Positions 26,062 to 35,099 of a stretch of 60,010 nt of DNA are shown one piece after another (position 1 is the stretch's first letter; each line of letters opens with the position of its first letter). Position numbers and translations under genes: made by a program. Source of the DNA: Saprospiraceae bacterium (GTDB lineage: Bacteria; Bacteroidota; Bacteroidia; Chitinophagales; Saprospiraceae); the NCBI GenBank assembly GCA_025056735.1, contig JANWVR010000149.1:1-60010 (forward strand), written 5' to 3'. Under the pieces are notes generated by a model. It saw nothing but the letters and a program-made list of their open reading frames with translations, did no database searches and was not told the origin of the DNA.

Positions 26062-27465
26062 TCATTGAGGTGCTATTTGCTCTACAACAGCTGCTGCACT
26101 TTCGCAGGCGGCTTCGATGCCGTTGTTTTTTAGGCCTAAATGCTCGCCAGCAAAGTAGACTCGCCCTACTGGCTGGCACAGCATCGGGAAGAAGCGATAG
26201 ACCTGCCCAGGCGCCAGGTGAAAGTAAGCGCCTCTAGCCCAGGGGTTTTTGCTCCACGAGTTGATGTGGAGTACATCCAGCTGGCCTTCAGATGCTGGAC
26301 GCAGCATTTGCATTTCGCGCAAGAAGGCAGTGGCTACTTCTGCTTCGGTGAGCTGGTCTAAAGCCTCAGCCTGACTACCGTTGACCCAGCTAATGAGGCC
26401 TTGTTGGCCATTTTGGCCCCGATTGAGGAAGATTCGCCCGAATGGTCCGTCGGTCCACATGTTGACGGGCAAGCCATCATCTTCCCAGAAGGGACGGCGG
26501 GAGGCCACATGCAGCTGCGTGATGCGCGTATATGGCAGATGTTGGATGGCCTCTCGATGCAGGGGCGTCAGGCCTCGAGTGAACTGGATATCAGCCAGCA
26601 CCGACATGGGCACGGTGACGATGACGCAGCGGGCCTGATACTCAGAGCCGTCGGCGCACCGTACGCTGACACGTCGTCCTCGGTCGTGAATACGCACGAC
26701 TTGCTTGCTCAACTCTACCCGCCCGCGCAGGTGCGAGGCCACAGCCTCGGGCAAACGCTGGCTGCCACCCTGAATACGCAAGACCTTGCGGCTACCGCCC
26801 TTTTGGCGAAAGGTCAAAGCCCGAAAAAAATGTAGCGCCGAAGTAGTTGCCAGATCATTCGTATTGGCATTCGCTCCAATGAGGCGTATAGCTTCCTCCG
26901 AAACATGATGCTGCCGCAATAAATCTGATGTCGCCGTATCGAAAGCCGAAAAGCGCGCATTATACCAGTCCTCCGTTGTCTGCAGCGGATTGAGGGAGCC
27001 GAGCAGAGCCGCTTCCAGAGCCGCAGGAACATACTTCTTTTCACTTTCGTACAAGTGGTTGTGTGGCGAAGTAGGCCACTCCTTGTCTAACACTTTTTGC
27101 CCGCGCACGACGTAAAGCATGGGCGTACGGCGTGGGTCTTCTCCTGTCGGTTCCACAACGCGAATACCTATCTTCTCAGCTAGCCCCAAAAGCAGCCGAT
27201 AGCCGTCACCAATTTCTGTACCGCCAGTTTCAGGTTTCCAGGGCAGGGCGTCCAGCGTGTATAAGCGCCCACCCACGCGCGCCGATGCCTCCAGCACGCG
27301 CACCGTCAGGCCGCGCTCCTCTAACGCATAGGCAGCATACAGACCCGAAATACCAGCGCCAACCACTAACACGTCGGTCGTCGCTTCGCTTACGAAGGCA
27401 AAACGCCCTACCAGCAACGAACCGCATGCAAAGGATGTCTGCTTCAAAAAAGTGCGTCGTTCCAT
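26062..27465 (-). CDS. FAD-dependent amine oxidase, Tat-exported
   Basis: A 467-residue flavoprotein. With the ATG at 27465 the N-terminus is a twin-arginine signal (MERRTFLKQTSFACGSLLVG), so it should be exported folded to the periplasm. A dinucleotide-binding motif VVGAGISGLYAAYALEERG follows, then EASARVGGRLYT. The C-terminal FAD motif is YFAGEHLG ... GIEAACESA. This is the monoamine oxidase/flavin amine oxidase fold, which oxidises amines or desaturates C-C bonds (as in phytoene and protoporphyrinogen enzymes). It ends the inner part of the leftward train, 7 bases after the transporter gene. Confidence 0.9.
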   Translation of the reverse strand: MERRTFLKQTSFACGSLLVGRFAFVSEATTDVLVVGAGISGLYAAYALEERGLTVRVLEASARVGGRLYTLDALPWKPETGGTEIGDGYRLLLGLAEKIGIRVVEPTGEDPRRTPMLYVVRGQKVLDKEWPTSPHNHLYESEKKYVPAALEAALLGSLNPLQTTEDWYNARFSAFDTATSDLLRQHHVSEEAIRLIGANANTNDLATTSALHFFRALTFRQKGGSRKVLRIQGGSQRLPEAVASHLRGRVELSKQVVRIHDRGRRVSVRCADGSEYQARCVIVTVPMSVLADIQFTRGLTPLHREAIQHLPYTRITQLHVASRRPFWEDDGLPVNMWTDGPFGRIFLNRGQNGQQGLISWVNGSQAEALDQLTEAEVATAFLREMQMLRPASEGQLDVLHINSWSKNPWARGAYFHLAPGQVYRFFPMLCQPVGRVYFAGEHLGLKNNGIEAACESAAAVVEQIAPQ

Positions 27466-27472
27466 GGCAGTA

Positions 27473-28687
27473 CTAGTCCAAGAAATCCAGATTTTTATGA
27501 AATGTCTCTTCCAACTGATTAAAGGCCCAAAAAGCCAATCCAAGCGAGCATACTCCCGTAATGGCCGCAGCTGCAGCCGCCCCGACAGCGGGCGTAAGAG
27601 CGCTGAAAAACAGCGACTGCGGGATCACCGACGCCCGCAGTAAGTTAAGGGCTGAGGTAGTCACCGTCGAGCGAATATTGGTGCCGAACATCTCTGCTGC
27701 GTTCGTCAGCAGCACAATAGTGTAGCCCACACTGACGCCCATGAGTAAGAAAAGAGCGTAATAGACCTGCAAAGACAGCCGACCTACAGCAAAGTAGGCC
27801 ACTGTCAATAACGAAAAAACCGATAAATAGAGCAGAATAGCCTGTTTTCGGCTTTGTAGCCACTGGCTTACTAAGCCACACGAAAAATCGCCGAAAGTGA
27901 AACCCAAAAAGAACATGGTGAATACCGTGGCCACCGATGGCACCGGGCTCATGCCCATACTTTGAGCAATTTCGGGCGTGAACGTCATCACAATGCCGTT
28001 GACAAACCATCCCGGAAAACCCATCAAAATGACGGCTAAGTAACGCCGCCGATGGTGGGGGTGGCCGAAGAGAATCGCCAGATTCCCCCGCATGGAAGCC
28101 TGCTGCGTCTTCTTTATGGCTTCAAACAGGCCGCTTTCCAGCACGCTCAGGCGTAGCAACAGCAATGCAAAACCCATCAGGCCACCCAGCTGATAGGTAA
28201 ACTGCCATGAATAGCGCCCGCCCACCCACGCACCCATTAAGGCGCCTAACATCCCGCATGAGCCGATGATAGCCGGCCCAAGCCCTCGCTTCTGCTGCGG
28301 CATCTGCTCACTGACTAAGGTAATGCCCGCGCCCAGTTCGCCAGCCAAGCCGATGCCAGCAAGAAAGCGCAGCGCTAAAAACATCGCATAGTTCGGTGCA
28401 TATGCTGTAGCCAAGGTGGTGATAGAATACAAAAAGATAGAACCGAACAGCACTGAAAGCCGCCCGCGCTTGTCGCCCAAAATGCCCCAGAAAAAGCCGC
28501 CTATGAGCATGCCCAGCATCTGTGCATTGAGCAGCAACACGCCTTTAGAAAGTAGTTCGCTTTCCGGTACACCAACGCCCAGTAAGCTGCTCCGGCGCAC
28601 GACGCTGACGATGATGATGTCGTACAGGTCCACAAAAAAGCCCAACGAGGCAGCGACGATGCCCGGAATGTAGCCGTGTTGCTTCAT
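27473..28687 (-). CDS. MFS transporter, aromatic-acid/metabolite symporter-like
   Basis: A 404-residue 12-segment carrier. GDKRGRLSVLFGS between segments 2 and 3 and a long central loop are typical of the sugar/aromatic-acid:proton branch; RFLAGIGLAGELGAGITLVSE is the fourth-segment signature. Its start overlaps the HMG-CoA-lyase-like gene end by four bases (ATGA), so the two are coupled. It is the second inner-membrane carrier of the cluster and may take the compound delivered by the TonB receptor across the inner membrane. Confidence 0.88.
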   Translation of the reverse strand: MKQHGYIPGIVAASLGFFVDLYDIIIVSVVRRSSLLGVGVPESELLSKGVLLLNAQMLGMLIGGFFWGILGDKRGRLSVLFGSIFLYSITTLATAYAPNYAMFLALRFLAGIGLAGELGAGITLVSEQMPQQKRGLGPAIIGSCGMLGALMGAWVGGRYSWQFTYQLGGLMGFALLLLRLSVLESGLFEAIKKTQQASMRGNLAILFGHPHHRRRYLAVILMGFPGWFVNGIVMTFTPEIAQSMGMSPVPSVATVFTMFFLGFTFGDFSCGLVSQWLQSRKQAILLYLSVFSLLTVAYFAVGRLSLQVYYALFLLMGVSVGYTIVLLTNAAEMFGTNIRSTVTTSALNLLRASVIPQSLFFSALTPAVGAAAAAAITGVCSLGLAFWAFNQLEETFHKNLDFLD

Positions 28688-29589
28688 AACATGGGGGCTT
28701 GTGCAGATAGTTTATACAAAGCGCCCGAAAGGTGGGCGTTCGTAAGGGCTTCCACCTCACGGCTGATGGCTGCCACTTTTTCGAGGTCAATACCGGTTTC
28801 TACGCCCATCTGGCGGAAGAAGTGCACTGTGTCCTCGGTAGCGATATTGCCCGTAGCGTCGGGAATGAAGGGGCAGCCGCCCAGCCCGCCAAAGGCAGTG
28901 TCGAATTGGCGCACTCCCATTTCATAAGCGGCGAAAAGATTGGCCAATCCTTTGTTTTCGGTGTTGTGCAGATGCAAAGCCAACGGCACGGCGCCGCACA
29001 ATTCCAGTGCGTGCGCCACTAAAGAGCGTATCTGTACAGGATGGGCCATGCCCGTCGAGTCCGCTAAGGCTATTTCATCGGCGCCTGCATCTAAGTGGTG
29101 TCGGATGAGGTCTAACACGCGCTCGGCCGGGATGGCGCCCTCATAACGGCAGCCAAAAGCGCACTGAATGCCCGCACGGACGCGAATGCCGTGAGATCGA
29201 GCTAACCGCATGTTTTGGCGGAAATCGGCTTTGGCTTCTTCCAGTCTCATACGTGTATTCTTCTGGCTGTGGGTATCGCTGGCCGAAACGGAGATGGCTA
29301 AGTGCTCCGCGCCGGCCGCAATAGCGCGCTCCACGCCTTTACGATTGAGCACCAAGGCTGAATATACTACGCCCTCGCGCTTATGCAGCTGCTGAAACAG
29401 GGCTTCTGCATCCGCCATTTGAGGTACCAAGCCCGGATGCACAAACGAGGTTACCTGAAGACGCCGCAGGCCAGCCCCCACCAGGCGGTCTATCCATTCC
29501 AATTTTTTTTCCGTTGGAATGATAATCTTAAGTGTTTGCAGGCCGTCGCGCAGGCCTTGCTCCTCCAAAATGACTTCGGGTGTGGTCAT
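28684..29589 (-). CDS. Hydroxymethylglutaryl-CoA lyase family enzyme
   Basis: A 301-residue TIM-barrel lyase. HMG-CoA lyase cleaves 3-hydroxy-3-methylglutaryl-CoA to acetyl-CoA and acetoacetate. Visible motifs are EQGLRDGLQ near the N-terminus (metal and catalytic Arg/Asp), LHLHNTENKG (metal His pair), and the signature GGLGGCPFIPDATGN containing the loop Cys. The length fits. With a class III CoA-transferase in the same cluster it could cleave a branched hydroxyacyl-CoA made from the degraded compound. It overlaps both neighbours by four bases. Confidence 0.88.
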   Translation of the reverse strand: MTTPEVILEEQGLRDGLQTLKIIIPTEKKLEWIDRLVGAGLRRLQVTSFVHPGLVPQMADAEALFQQLHKREGVVYSALVLNRKGVERAIAAGAEHLAISVSASDTHSQKNTRMRLEEAKADFRQNMRLARSHGIRVRAGIQCAFGCRYEGAIPAERVLDLIRHHLDAGADEIALADSTGMAHPVQIRSLVAHALELCGAVPLALHLHNTENKGLANLFAAYEMGVRQFDTAFGGLGGCPFIPDATGNIATEDTVHFFRQMGVETGIDLEKVAAISREVEALTNAHLSGALYKLSAQAPML

Positions 29590-30707
29590 CGAACATTTTT
29601 TTGAAAAACCTCCACAGGAAAGCCGTTGGGTGCGAGTAGCGTCATTGCCTCAATTGGGCCCAAAGTAGGGTTTTTCAGGCGCACACGTGCGTGCAGGATA
29701 GGAGTATTTGCTGCTTTTGCGCGCCGTTCTACTTCGGCGATATCTCGGGTTTCAAAGCTCCACATACCGATGCCGCGATAGGGGAGGCGCGGCGGGTAGG
29801 CAGAGGGCTTTTCGCGCGCATCATCGAAGTCCAGAAACAATATCTGGCCGGTGCGCGCTCCTTGCGGATAGACGATGGCAAATCGGAAAGGTATGCCTTC
29901 AGGGATGCCCAGCGCTGAGCCTGGCGATGAGCGCCATTGGCGGTCAGAGCGCAGTTCAAGACCCAGTACACCAGTGTAAAAAGCCAGCACCTCGTCGGAG
30001 CGGTGGACTACCTGAGCCGAATAGCCTGGACCGCCATAACCAGTGACTGAGTCCACAGGAGCTAATTGGCGCATGCCGTCGCCTCGGGTGATGCCGACGC
30101 AGTGTGTGAAGTCTGGCGCGTTGAAGATGGTTTCGTAGATGGTGTAAGGTCGCCCGTCAGGGCGTTTAACCTGGCTGGCCTCTAAGCGGGCCAGTGCGCC
30201 AAAGCCTAAGCGGCGGATGTGGCTGTCCAGTTTCACCTGGTCTAAGTTCGGAAATCCGATAGACAGCGGCCCCAGTTCCAGTGGGTCATAGCTGGCGTGA
30301 ATAGCCGGTACGGGCTGGTCGAAGACCAACAGGCGTATTTCGATTTCGCCTGTGATTTCAGGGCGATGCAAGCGATAGTGGCGCCACGTCAGGGTGTCGG
30401 GTATGCCCCATAGCCGACGCAACGTGCGTCGGGTTTTGCGCCCTACTTTAAAGGGGCCTGCCAGCGTCATGCCCATGCCTTGCACGTAAAATAGACGGAT
30501 ACTGTCCAAATGATTCGTGGATAGCGAGATTTCGGCCAGTCGCAGCGTGAGCGCCTCTTCAGATTTGGAGCGTGGAGCGAGCCAGTCCTGCTCTATCCAA
30601 CGCGGGTCATCGGGCGGAATCTCCTGCCCTCGCAACACCGAAAGGCCGAAGACCGTCAGTGCGATACCGGAAAGAATATGATATACAGCTCCAGGCATTC
30701 CGTTCAC
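29586..30707 (-). CDS. VOC (glyoxalase-fold) exported protein
   Basis: A 373-residue protein with an N-terminal hydrophobic signal (about residues 8-27, ending LRGQE). The C-terminal half is a vicinal-oxygen-chelate domain (SAQVVHRSDEVLAFYTGVLGLELRS, and FETRDIAEVERRAKAANTPIL), and the N-terminal half looks like a diverged copy (LRLAEISLSTNHLDSIRLFYVQGMGM). VOC proteins include dioxygenases, isomerases and lyases; the reaction is not evident. ATGA overlaps on both sides place it firmly in the operon. Confidence 0.75.
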   Translation of the reverse strand: MNGMPGAVYHILSGIALTVFGLSVLRGQEIPPDDPRWIEQDWLAPRSKSEEALTLRLAEISLSTNHLDSIRLFYVQGMGMTLAGPFKVGRKTRRTLRRLWGIPDTLTWRHYRLHRPEITGEIEIRLLVFDQPVPAIHASYDPLELGPLSIGFPNLDQVKLDSHIRRLGFGALARLEASQVKRPDGRPYTIYETIFNAPDFTHCVGITRGDGMRQLAPVDSVTGYGGPGYSAQVVHRSDEVLAFYTGVLGLELRSDRQWRSSPGSALGIPEGIPFRFAIVYPQGARTGQILFLDFDDAREKPSAYPPRLPYRGIGMWSFETRDIAEVERRAKAANTPILHARVRLKNPTLGPIEAMTLLAPNGFPVEVFQKNVR

Positions 30708-31597
30708 TGCTTCTTGCTTTTGATCTTTCTGAAGTACGTCCAGCTGGTTTCATTGGGCGTTTCAAAGGTGTCGGGCGCATGTGCAAATTCAGGGTGGTGT
30801 TTCATGACGTAATCGCGCATTTGTTCGGGGATCTTTTCCCAGGCCTTTGGGCCTGTGATTTTATAGCCTCGGCACTGATATACTAGATTTCCGGGGCGCT
30901 GTCCCATGCGCATCCAGGGCAGGTATGGCCCAATGCGCGTCCAGGACACTTCCACAGGTATACTCGTCAGAGCGGGGTTGTTCAGGTCCTTTTTAGAAAA
31001 GAAAAATTGGAATAGCTCGGCTGCCTCATACATGTCGGAGGCAGAGTTTTCGGGAAATTCGGCCACCTTAAGAGGCGACGGATAGTGCAAAAAAATATCG
31101 GAGTACATAGCGATGCGGTCTTCGTGCTCCCGAAACGGCATACTCCACAAGCCCCTGTCGGATTTGAGCATAAACTTCTGATTGACTGGGTCATTCCATA
31201 CTTGAATGACTTCACACGTGTCTTTTATCCAAGGGTTGTACCATTGCTCTAAAATCTGCCCGGTTTTGAGGTCCTTGTAGAAGCCTACTTCGCGCGTAAG
31301 CAGGTGGTAGCCACCATCTACTTTTTTCATTTTGCCGACATTATACATCTCGAAACCCATGAGCGGCACATCGCGTTCGCCCGGGATAAAGGAGTAGATA
31401 GTGCCAGCAGCGTAGAAAAAGATTTCTTCGGTTTCACTGGTAGAGCCGCGCACCTTAACGAAAGCGGCCAGGTTGTCCTCGGGTTTCGAGAGGTCGAGCA
31501 TAGACGATCTGGCGCCTGCAGCGGTAGATTGTCGGGTACTCCCGCAGGCCATAGCAGAGAGAACCCATAAGAGAAAAAGGACTGGTTTGATTGGCAT
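30704..31597 (-). CDS. DUF1838-like lipoprotein
   Basis: A 297-residue protein with a lipoprotein signal (LWVLSAMAC, Cys at about residue 18). The body resembles DUF1838: SKPEDNLAAFVKVRGSTS, a FPxLMGFEMYNV-like strand, GQILEQWYNPWI and the C-terminal YVMKHHPEFAHAPDTFETPNETSWTYF. Function is unknown. It is tied to the downstream VOC gene by an ATGA overlap and lies next to the TonB receptor, so a periplasmic role on the same substrate is likely. The family name is from recall. Confidence 0.7.
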   Translation of the reverse strand: MPIKPVLFLLWVLSAMACGSTRQSTAAGARSSMLDLSKPEDNLAAFVKVRGSTSETEEIFFYAAGTIYSFIPGERDVPLMGFEMYNVGKMKKVDGGYHLLTREVGFYKDLKTGQILEQWYNPWIKDTCEVIQVWNDPVNQKFMLKSDRGLWSMPFREHEDRIAMYSDIFLHYPSPLKVAEFPENSASDMYEAAELFQFFFSKKDLNNPALTSIPVEVSWTRIGPYLPWMRMGQRPGNLVYQCRGYKITGPKAWEKIPEQMRDYVMKHHPEFAHAPDTFETPNETSWTYFRKIKSKKQ

Positions 31598-31621
31598 GGC
31601 AAAAGGGTGGGTTTTTCACTT

Positions 31622-31659
31622 GAAAGAAAAAGAGTCGGCAGGGACTTTTCCCTGCCGAC
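31622..31659 (-). terminator. Rho-independent terminator after the TonB receptor gene
   Basis: A perfect 11-base stem (GTCGGCAGGGA/TCCCTGCCGAC, arms 31634-31644 and 31649-31659) with a four-base loop. On the minus strand it is followed by CTCTTTTTCTTT. It lies 17 bases beyond the receptor stop, so receptor transcripts may be partly separated from the genes downstream. Confidence 0.85.
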
Positions 31660-31675
31660 AGCTACTCAGAATGTT

Positions 31676-34348
31676 TCAGAAACGATATTCTAAATTGAAC
31701 AGGAAGCGACGCGGTTGGGCAGGGATACCCGTGAAGAAGGTATTGTTCGGATCTACGATGCCGGCATCTACGCGCTGGCGCAGCACCAGTGCATTGTCAT
31801 TATCCAACAAATACAGAGCGCGGAGAGCCTCCTGGCGATTGAGCAGATTTTTGCCCAAAACACCAACACGGAAGGAGCCGGCGCCTTTAATAGGCAGCTT
31901 GAACATTACGCCGGCATTCACCAGGATAAAGTCCTCCATACGGAAGACGTTTGTGGCGTCGGCATAAATGTTGCCGTTCCAGGTGCCATTCAGGTTGATG
32001 TTGAAGAACTTGTAATCATAGTTGGCCGTAAAGTTGAAGATGTGGGCGGGCACGGTGGGCAGTTGTTTACCCTTTAAGTCAATGGAATAGATTTTGACCG
32101 TATCGTTTTGGATGCCCTCTAAGTTTACTTTATTGCCGTAGAGCGGGCCGTCCACATTGAGGTTGGGTTTCCGAGCTGCATTCAGGGTAACGGGGATTTT
32201 GAAATCCACAAAAGTACCTTTTTGATAGGTGTAAGAAGCCTGCAGGAGCAGTCCTCTGATGGCGCGTGGCGCGTAAGTGAGGCTAAGTTCAGTACCGATG
32301 ATTTGGTTAGTACCCAATGGCCGCACGGTAGCGATAGCACCTTCGTAAATGGTAGCTAAGCGGTTATTAATACGCGTGTGGAAGAGGGCCAGGTCGGCGC
32401 TCAGGTCGCCGATGCCCGTGCGATAGCCGGCCTCGAAGTTATACACGATTTCGTTTTTCTCGATGCGCGGGTTGGTGTTTAGCGAGTTGGAACGCGCAGG
32501 CGAGTAGGCGTCGTAGTCGGGCATGCGATAGGCACGCACTATGCTGCCGTAGAGGGCTGAGCGGCTCGAGAGCAGGTAATTGGCGCCCAGCGAAGCGCTC
32601 CAGTCGGAGTGCTTCTCGTCGCGGTTAATGTTTTGTGTAGGCGGGTTGGTGGTGTAGAAGCCTTTAATATTCATGTCAATCTGATCATAACGGACGCCAG
32701 CATTGACGGTCAGGCGCTCGCCAAACTTCATTTCATCACCAAAGAAGGCAGCCAGCACGGTTACATCGTATTCGTCAATGCGTGCCTGGCTACCTGTAGA
32801 GGGCGCGGGCAAGGTCGGTGAAGGGCCGAAACGGCGGAAGGTTAGACCGCTTCTATTGGCATTGCTCCATCCGGCCAGGCTATACGTCGTAGGCGTGTAG
32901 AGTCCATGTGTGTAGAAGCCACCTAAGGTCAGCCGGTGGCGCATTTGATCGCCCTCAAAGGTCTTCATTATGCGTAGTTCGTTCATCGTTTCCGTGTCAT
33001 TGCCGTCGCCGTCCACCAGTACACGTGTCTGGCCAAACGGTACATCGCGGTAAGTAGTAGATACGCCCAGGTTGAATTTGGTGCCGTGATCGTAGTTCTG
33101 ATAGCGGAAATGGTTTACAATAGCCCAGCCATTGCCGAATTCCAGGTTGACTTCCGCACCGACGTTACCCCCCCGAGCGTAATTGCCCTCTTCATGCGAC
33201 TTTCGGATGCTACGTGTTTCGGGTTGCCCTTGTTTGTTGATTACCGTGTACTTGATGGTATCCAAAGCCTGGTGGTAATAGGAGTCTGTGATTTTCCAGC
33301 CTTCTTTAGGTAGGTGGTCGCTGACACGGAAGGGGATGTCAATATTGTTCTGAATGGTGATGTCCATTTTTTGTCCATATATGCGGACTCGCCCTAAGCG
33401 CTTGGGCAGGAAATAGTCGAAGTTGGCCCGGAACTGATAGCCTTTATCGGGGGCGCCCAGGTCGCGAAAGCCATTGTCCCTCAGGTAAAAGCCGCCGACA
33501 TTGAAGCGCAGATTTTTCGCTTTGCCGATAGGGCCATTCAGATTGACTTCTGTCTTAAAGTCCTGCCCGCGCTGAGCAGGGGTGTTGTCGTTGTAAAACG
33601 TCTGCCGCAAAGTGCCGCTTAGTTTCGTGCCGCCCGTTCGGGTGATAATGTTCACCACACCTGCTGCAGCGGCGCGTCCGAAGAGGGTGGCGGCATTGCC
33701 ACGCACAATCTCGATGCGCTCCACGTTAGGGTCCATGCCAAAGGCAAAATCTGGCGGGCGCGAGGTAGAAGCCAGCGCTGGGAGGCCATCCAGCATAATG
33801 GAGGTGTACACCAGTCCATTACCTGTGCCATCTGGAAAACCTCTGGTAAAGATGCCTCCGCGGAAGCGCCCTTGAGCAAACGACGAGTACATACCCGGCG
33901 TGCCAAACACCGCTTCTGCTACACCTTCTGGCCGGTTCGCTTCCAGCTGTCGCGGCCCTAAGGTAGTAATGGCAGTGATGGTCTCAATCTTCCGCACCGG
34001 CACACGCGTGGTCGAGACTACCACATCGGAAAGTGAGCTGAGGTCTTCCTCTAACGCAATCTGCATCGGTCCGCCCACGGTAACCGCCACCTCCTGGCGA
34101 ATAAAACCCGTGTACGAAACCACTAACACAGCACCACTGCCGCTTACCGAAAGCGAAAACTCGCCATTTGCGTTGGTAATCGTTCCGTTTCGGGTGCCTT
34201 TCTCTTGAATACTGGCTCCAGGCAACGGTGTACCATCTGCTGCCGAAACAATCGAGCCGTTTACCGTAACTTGTGCGCTCAATAATCCGCTGAACAGCAG
34301 CAAGGCGCACAGCAGGAACATGCGTTGAGTAAAGATAGAGTTGGCCAT
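31676..34348 (-). CDS. TonB-dependent outer-membrane receptor
   Basis: An 890-residue receptor for energised uptake across the outer membrane. Order: signal peptide (1-25), carboxypeptidase-like beta-sandwich (VNGSIVSAADGTPLPGASI, about 28-110), plug (IETITAITTLGPRQLEANRPEGV onward, about 118-235, with RIEIVRGNAATLFGRAAAAGVVNIIT), and a 22-strand barrel ending LFNLEYRF with a terminal aromatic. No SusD partner gene is nearby, so it is more like a siderophore/FecA- or CirA-type receptor than a glycan SusCD system. It is the first gene of the leftward train and probably brings in the cluster's substrate. Confidence 0.93.
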   Translation of the reverse strand: MANSIFTQRMFLLCALLLFSGLLSAQVTVNGSIVSAADGTPLPGASIQEKGTRNGTITNANGEFSLSVSGSGAVLVVSYTGFIRQEVAVTVGGPMQIALEEDLSSLSDVVVSTTRVPVRKIETITAITTLGPRQLEANRPEGVAEAVFGTPGMYSSFAQGRFRGGIFTRGFPDGTGNGLVYTSIMLDGLPALASTSRPPDFAFGMDPNVERIEIVRGNAATLFGRAAAAGVVNIITRTGGTKLSGTLRQTFYNDNTPAQRGQDFKTEVNLNGPIGKAKNLRFNVGGFYLRDNGFRDLGAPDKGYQFRANFDYFLPKRLGRVRIYGQKMDITIQNNIDIPFRVSDHLPKEGWKITDSYYHQALDTIKYTVINKQGQPETRSIRKSHEEGNYARGGNVGAEVNLEFGNGWAIVNHFRYQNYDHGTKFNLGVSTTYRDVPFGQTRVLVDGDGNDTETMNELRIMKTFEGDQMRHRLTLGGFYTHGLYTPTTYSLAGWSNANRSGLTFRRFGPSPTLPAPSTGSQARIDEYDVTVLAAFFGDEMKFGERLTVNAGVRYDQIDMNIKGFYTTNPPTQNINRDEKHSDWSASLGANYLLSSRSALYGSIVRAYRMPDYDAYSPARSNSLNTNPRIEKNEIVYNFEAGYRTGIGDLSADLALFHTRINNRLATIYEGAIATVRPLGTNQIIGTELSLTYAPRAIRGLLLQASYTYQKGTFVDFKIPVTLNAARKPNLNVDGPLYGNKVNLEGIQNDTVKIYSIDLKGKQLPTVPAHIFNFTANYDYKFFNINLNGTWNGNIYADATNVFRMEDFILVNAGVMFKLPIKGAGSFRVGVLGKNLLNRQEALRALYLLDNDNALVLRQRVDAGIVDPNNTFFTGIPAQPRRFLFNLEYRF

Positions 34349-34531
34349 AGCTGTACGTTTTTTTGTTAAAAAAGAATAGGTTTGTTTTTTAAAATATAAT
34401 TCCGATTGTGCCTATAAGAAGTTGTCTTTAGGCGAATAAATTCGGCCAAATGCCGACTCATGTATTTTTTTGCGAAGGTAGTTTGGTTAACTGAGTTAAT
34501 TGTATTTTTGCCTCGAAAAAATTTTCACACC
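34349..34531. promoter_or_regulatory. Divergent control region of the catabolic cluster
   Basis: These 183 bases separate the leftward receptor gene from the rightward train. They are AT-rich compared with their surroundings. A rightward promoter is visible at 34482-34510. No clear TAnnTTTG box was found for the leftward gene, and no obvious long palindrome that would mark a MarR operator was spotted. Confidence 0.6.
34482..34510 (+). promoter_or_regulatory. Bacteroidota -33/-7 promoter of the rightward train
   Basis: TTTG at 34482-34485 and TATTTTTG at 34503-34510 are separated by 17 bases, close to the TTTG-19-TAnnTTTG consensus. The ATG follows 21 bases after the -7 box. Confidence 0.6.
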
Positions 34532-35038
34532 ATGCATCTAAGACTTTTTCCAAAGCACACAGGTATCTGGGAAGGCACCTACATTCGCATTGATGCTCAG
34601 GGCAAAATGACCGATCGCTGGAAGAGCCGGCTCACCATTCGCCTTTTTGACGGCAATAAGTATCACCAGGTCAACCAATATTTCTGGGACGATGGGCACG
34701 CCGAATGCCACGACTTTGGCGTGTGCCAGTTTAATGACGAAGGTTTGCTCATCTTCGATACTCCGCGTATTAAAGGACACGCCTGGGAAACTCGTGACTC
34801 GGTTTGTCTCATTTGGACATACCTCAACCGCCCAGCCTCTAAACTCTTCGAGATGATTGACCTCATTGGCGACGGCACCCACCGTATCCGCAACTGGCGC
34901 TGGTCGGAGGGCGACGAGTTTCAGGGCATCACCATGATCGAAGAACGCCGCATAGCCACTCAAGACGAAATTGACCCCGCATTCTGGGCAAAACTTCCCC
35001 AACTGCGTACCACGGGCCCTTCCCGGAGCGACCATTAA
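34532..35038 (+). CDS. Small lipocalin-like protein, possibly DUF3598-related
   Basis: A 168-residue soluble protein without a signal peptide. It reads as a beta-rich barrel: GIWEGTYIRIDAQGKMTDRW, RLTIRLFDGNKYHQVNQYFW, LIFDTPRIKGHAW, then FQGITMIEERRI. The opening W-E-G-T-Y-x-R-x-D-x-x-G resembles DUF3598 and other calycin-like proteins; this assignment is tentative. The ATG at 34532 is preferred over one 72 bases upstream because the promoter lies between them. It is the first gene of the rightward train and may bind the substrate or an intermediate. Confidence 0.6.
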   Translation: MHLRLFPKHTGIWEGTYIRIDAQGKMTDRWKSRLTIRLFDGNKYHQVNQYFWDDGHAECHDFGVCQFNDEGLLIFDTPRIKGHAWETRDSVCLIWTYLNRPASKLFEMIDLIGDGTHRIRNWRWSEGDEFQGITMIEERRIATQDEIDPAFWAKLPQLRTTGPSRSDH

Positions 35039-35099
35039 AACACCTTGAGTCTGCTTTTTAGTAGCCTATCTGCCCACGTATCAAAACAAGCGCTCAGCC

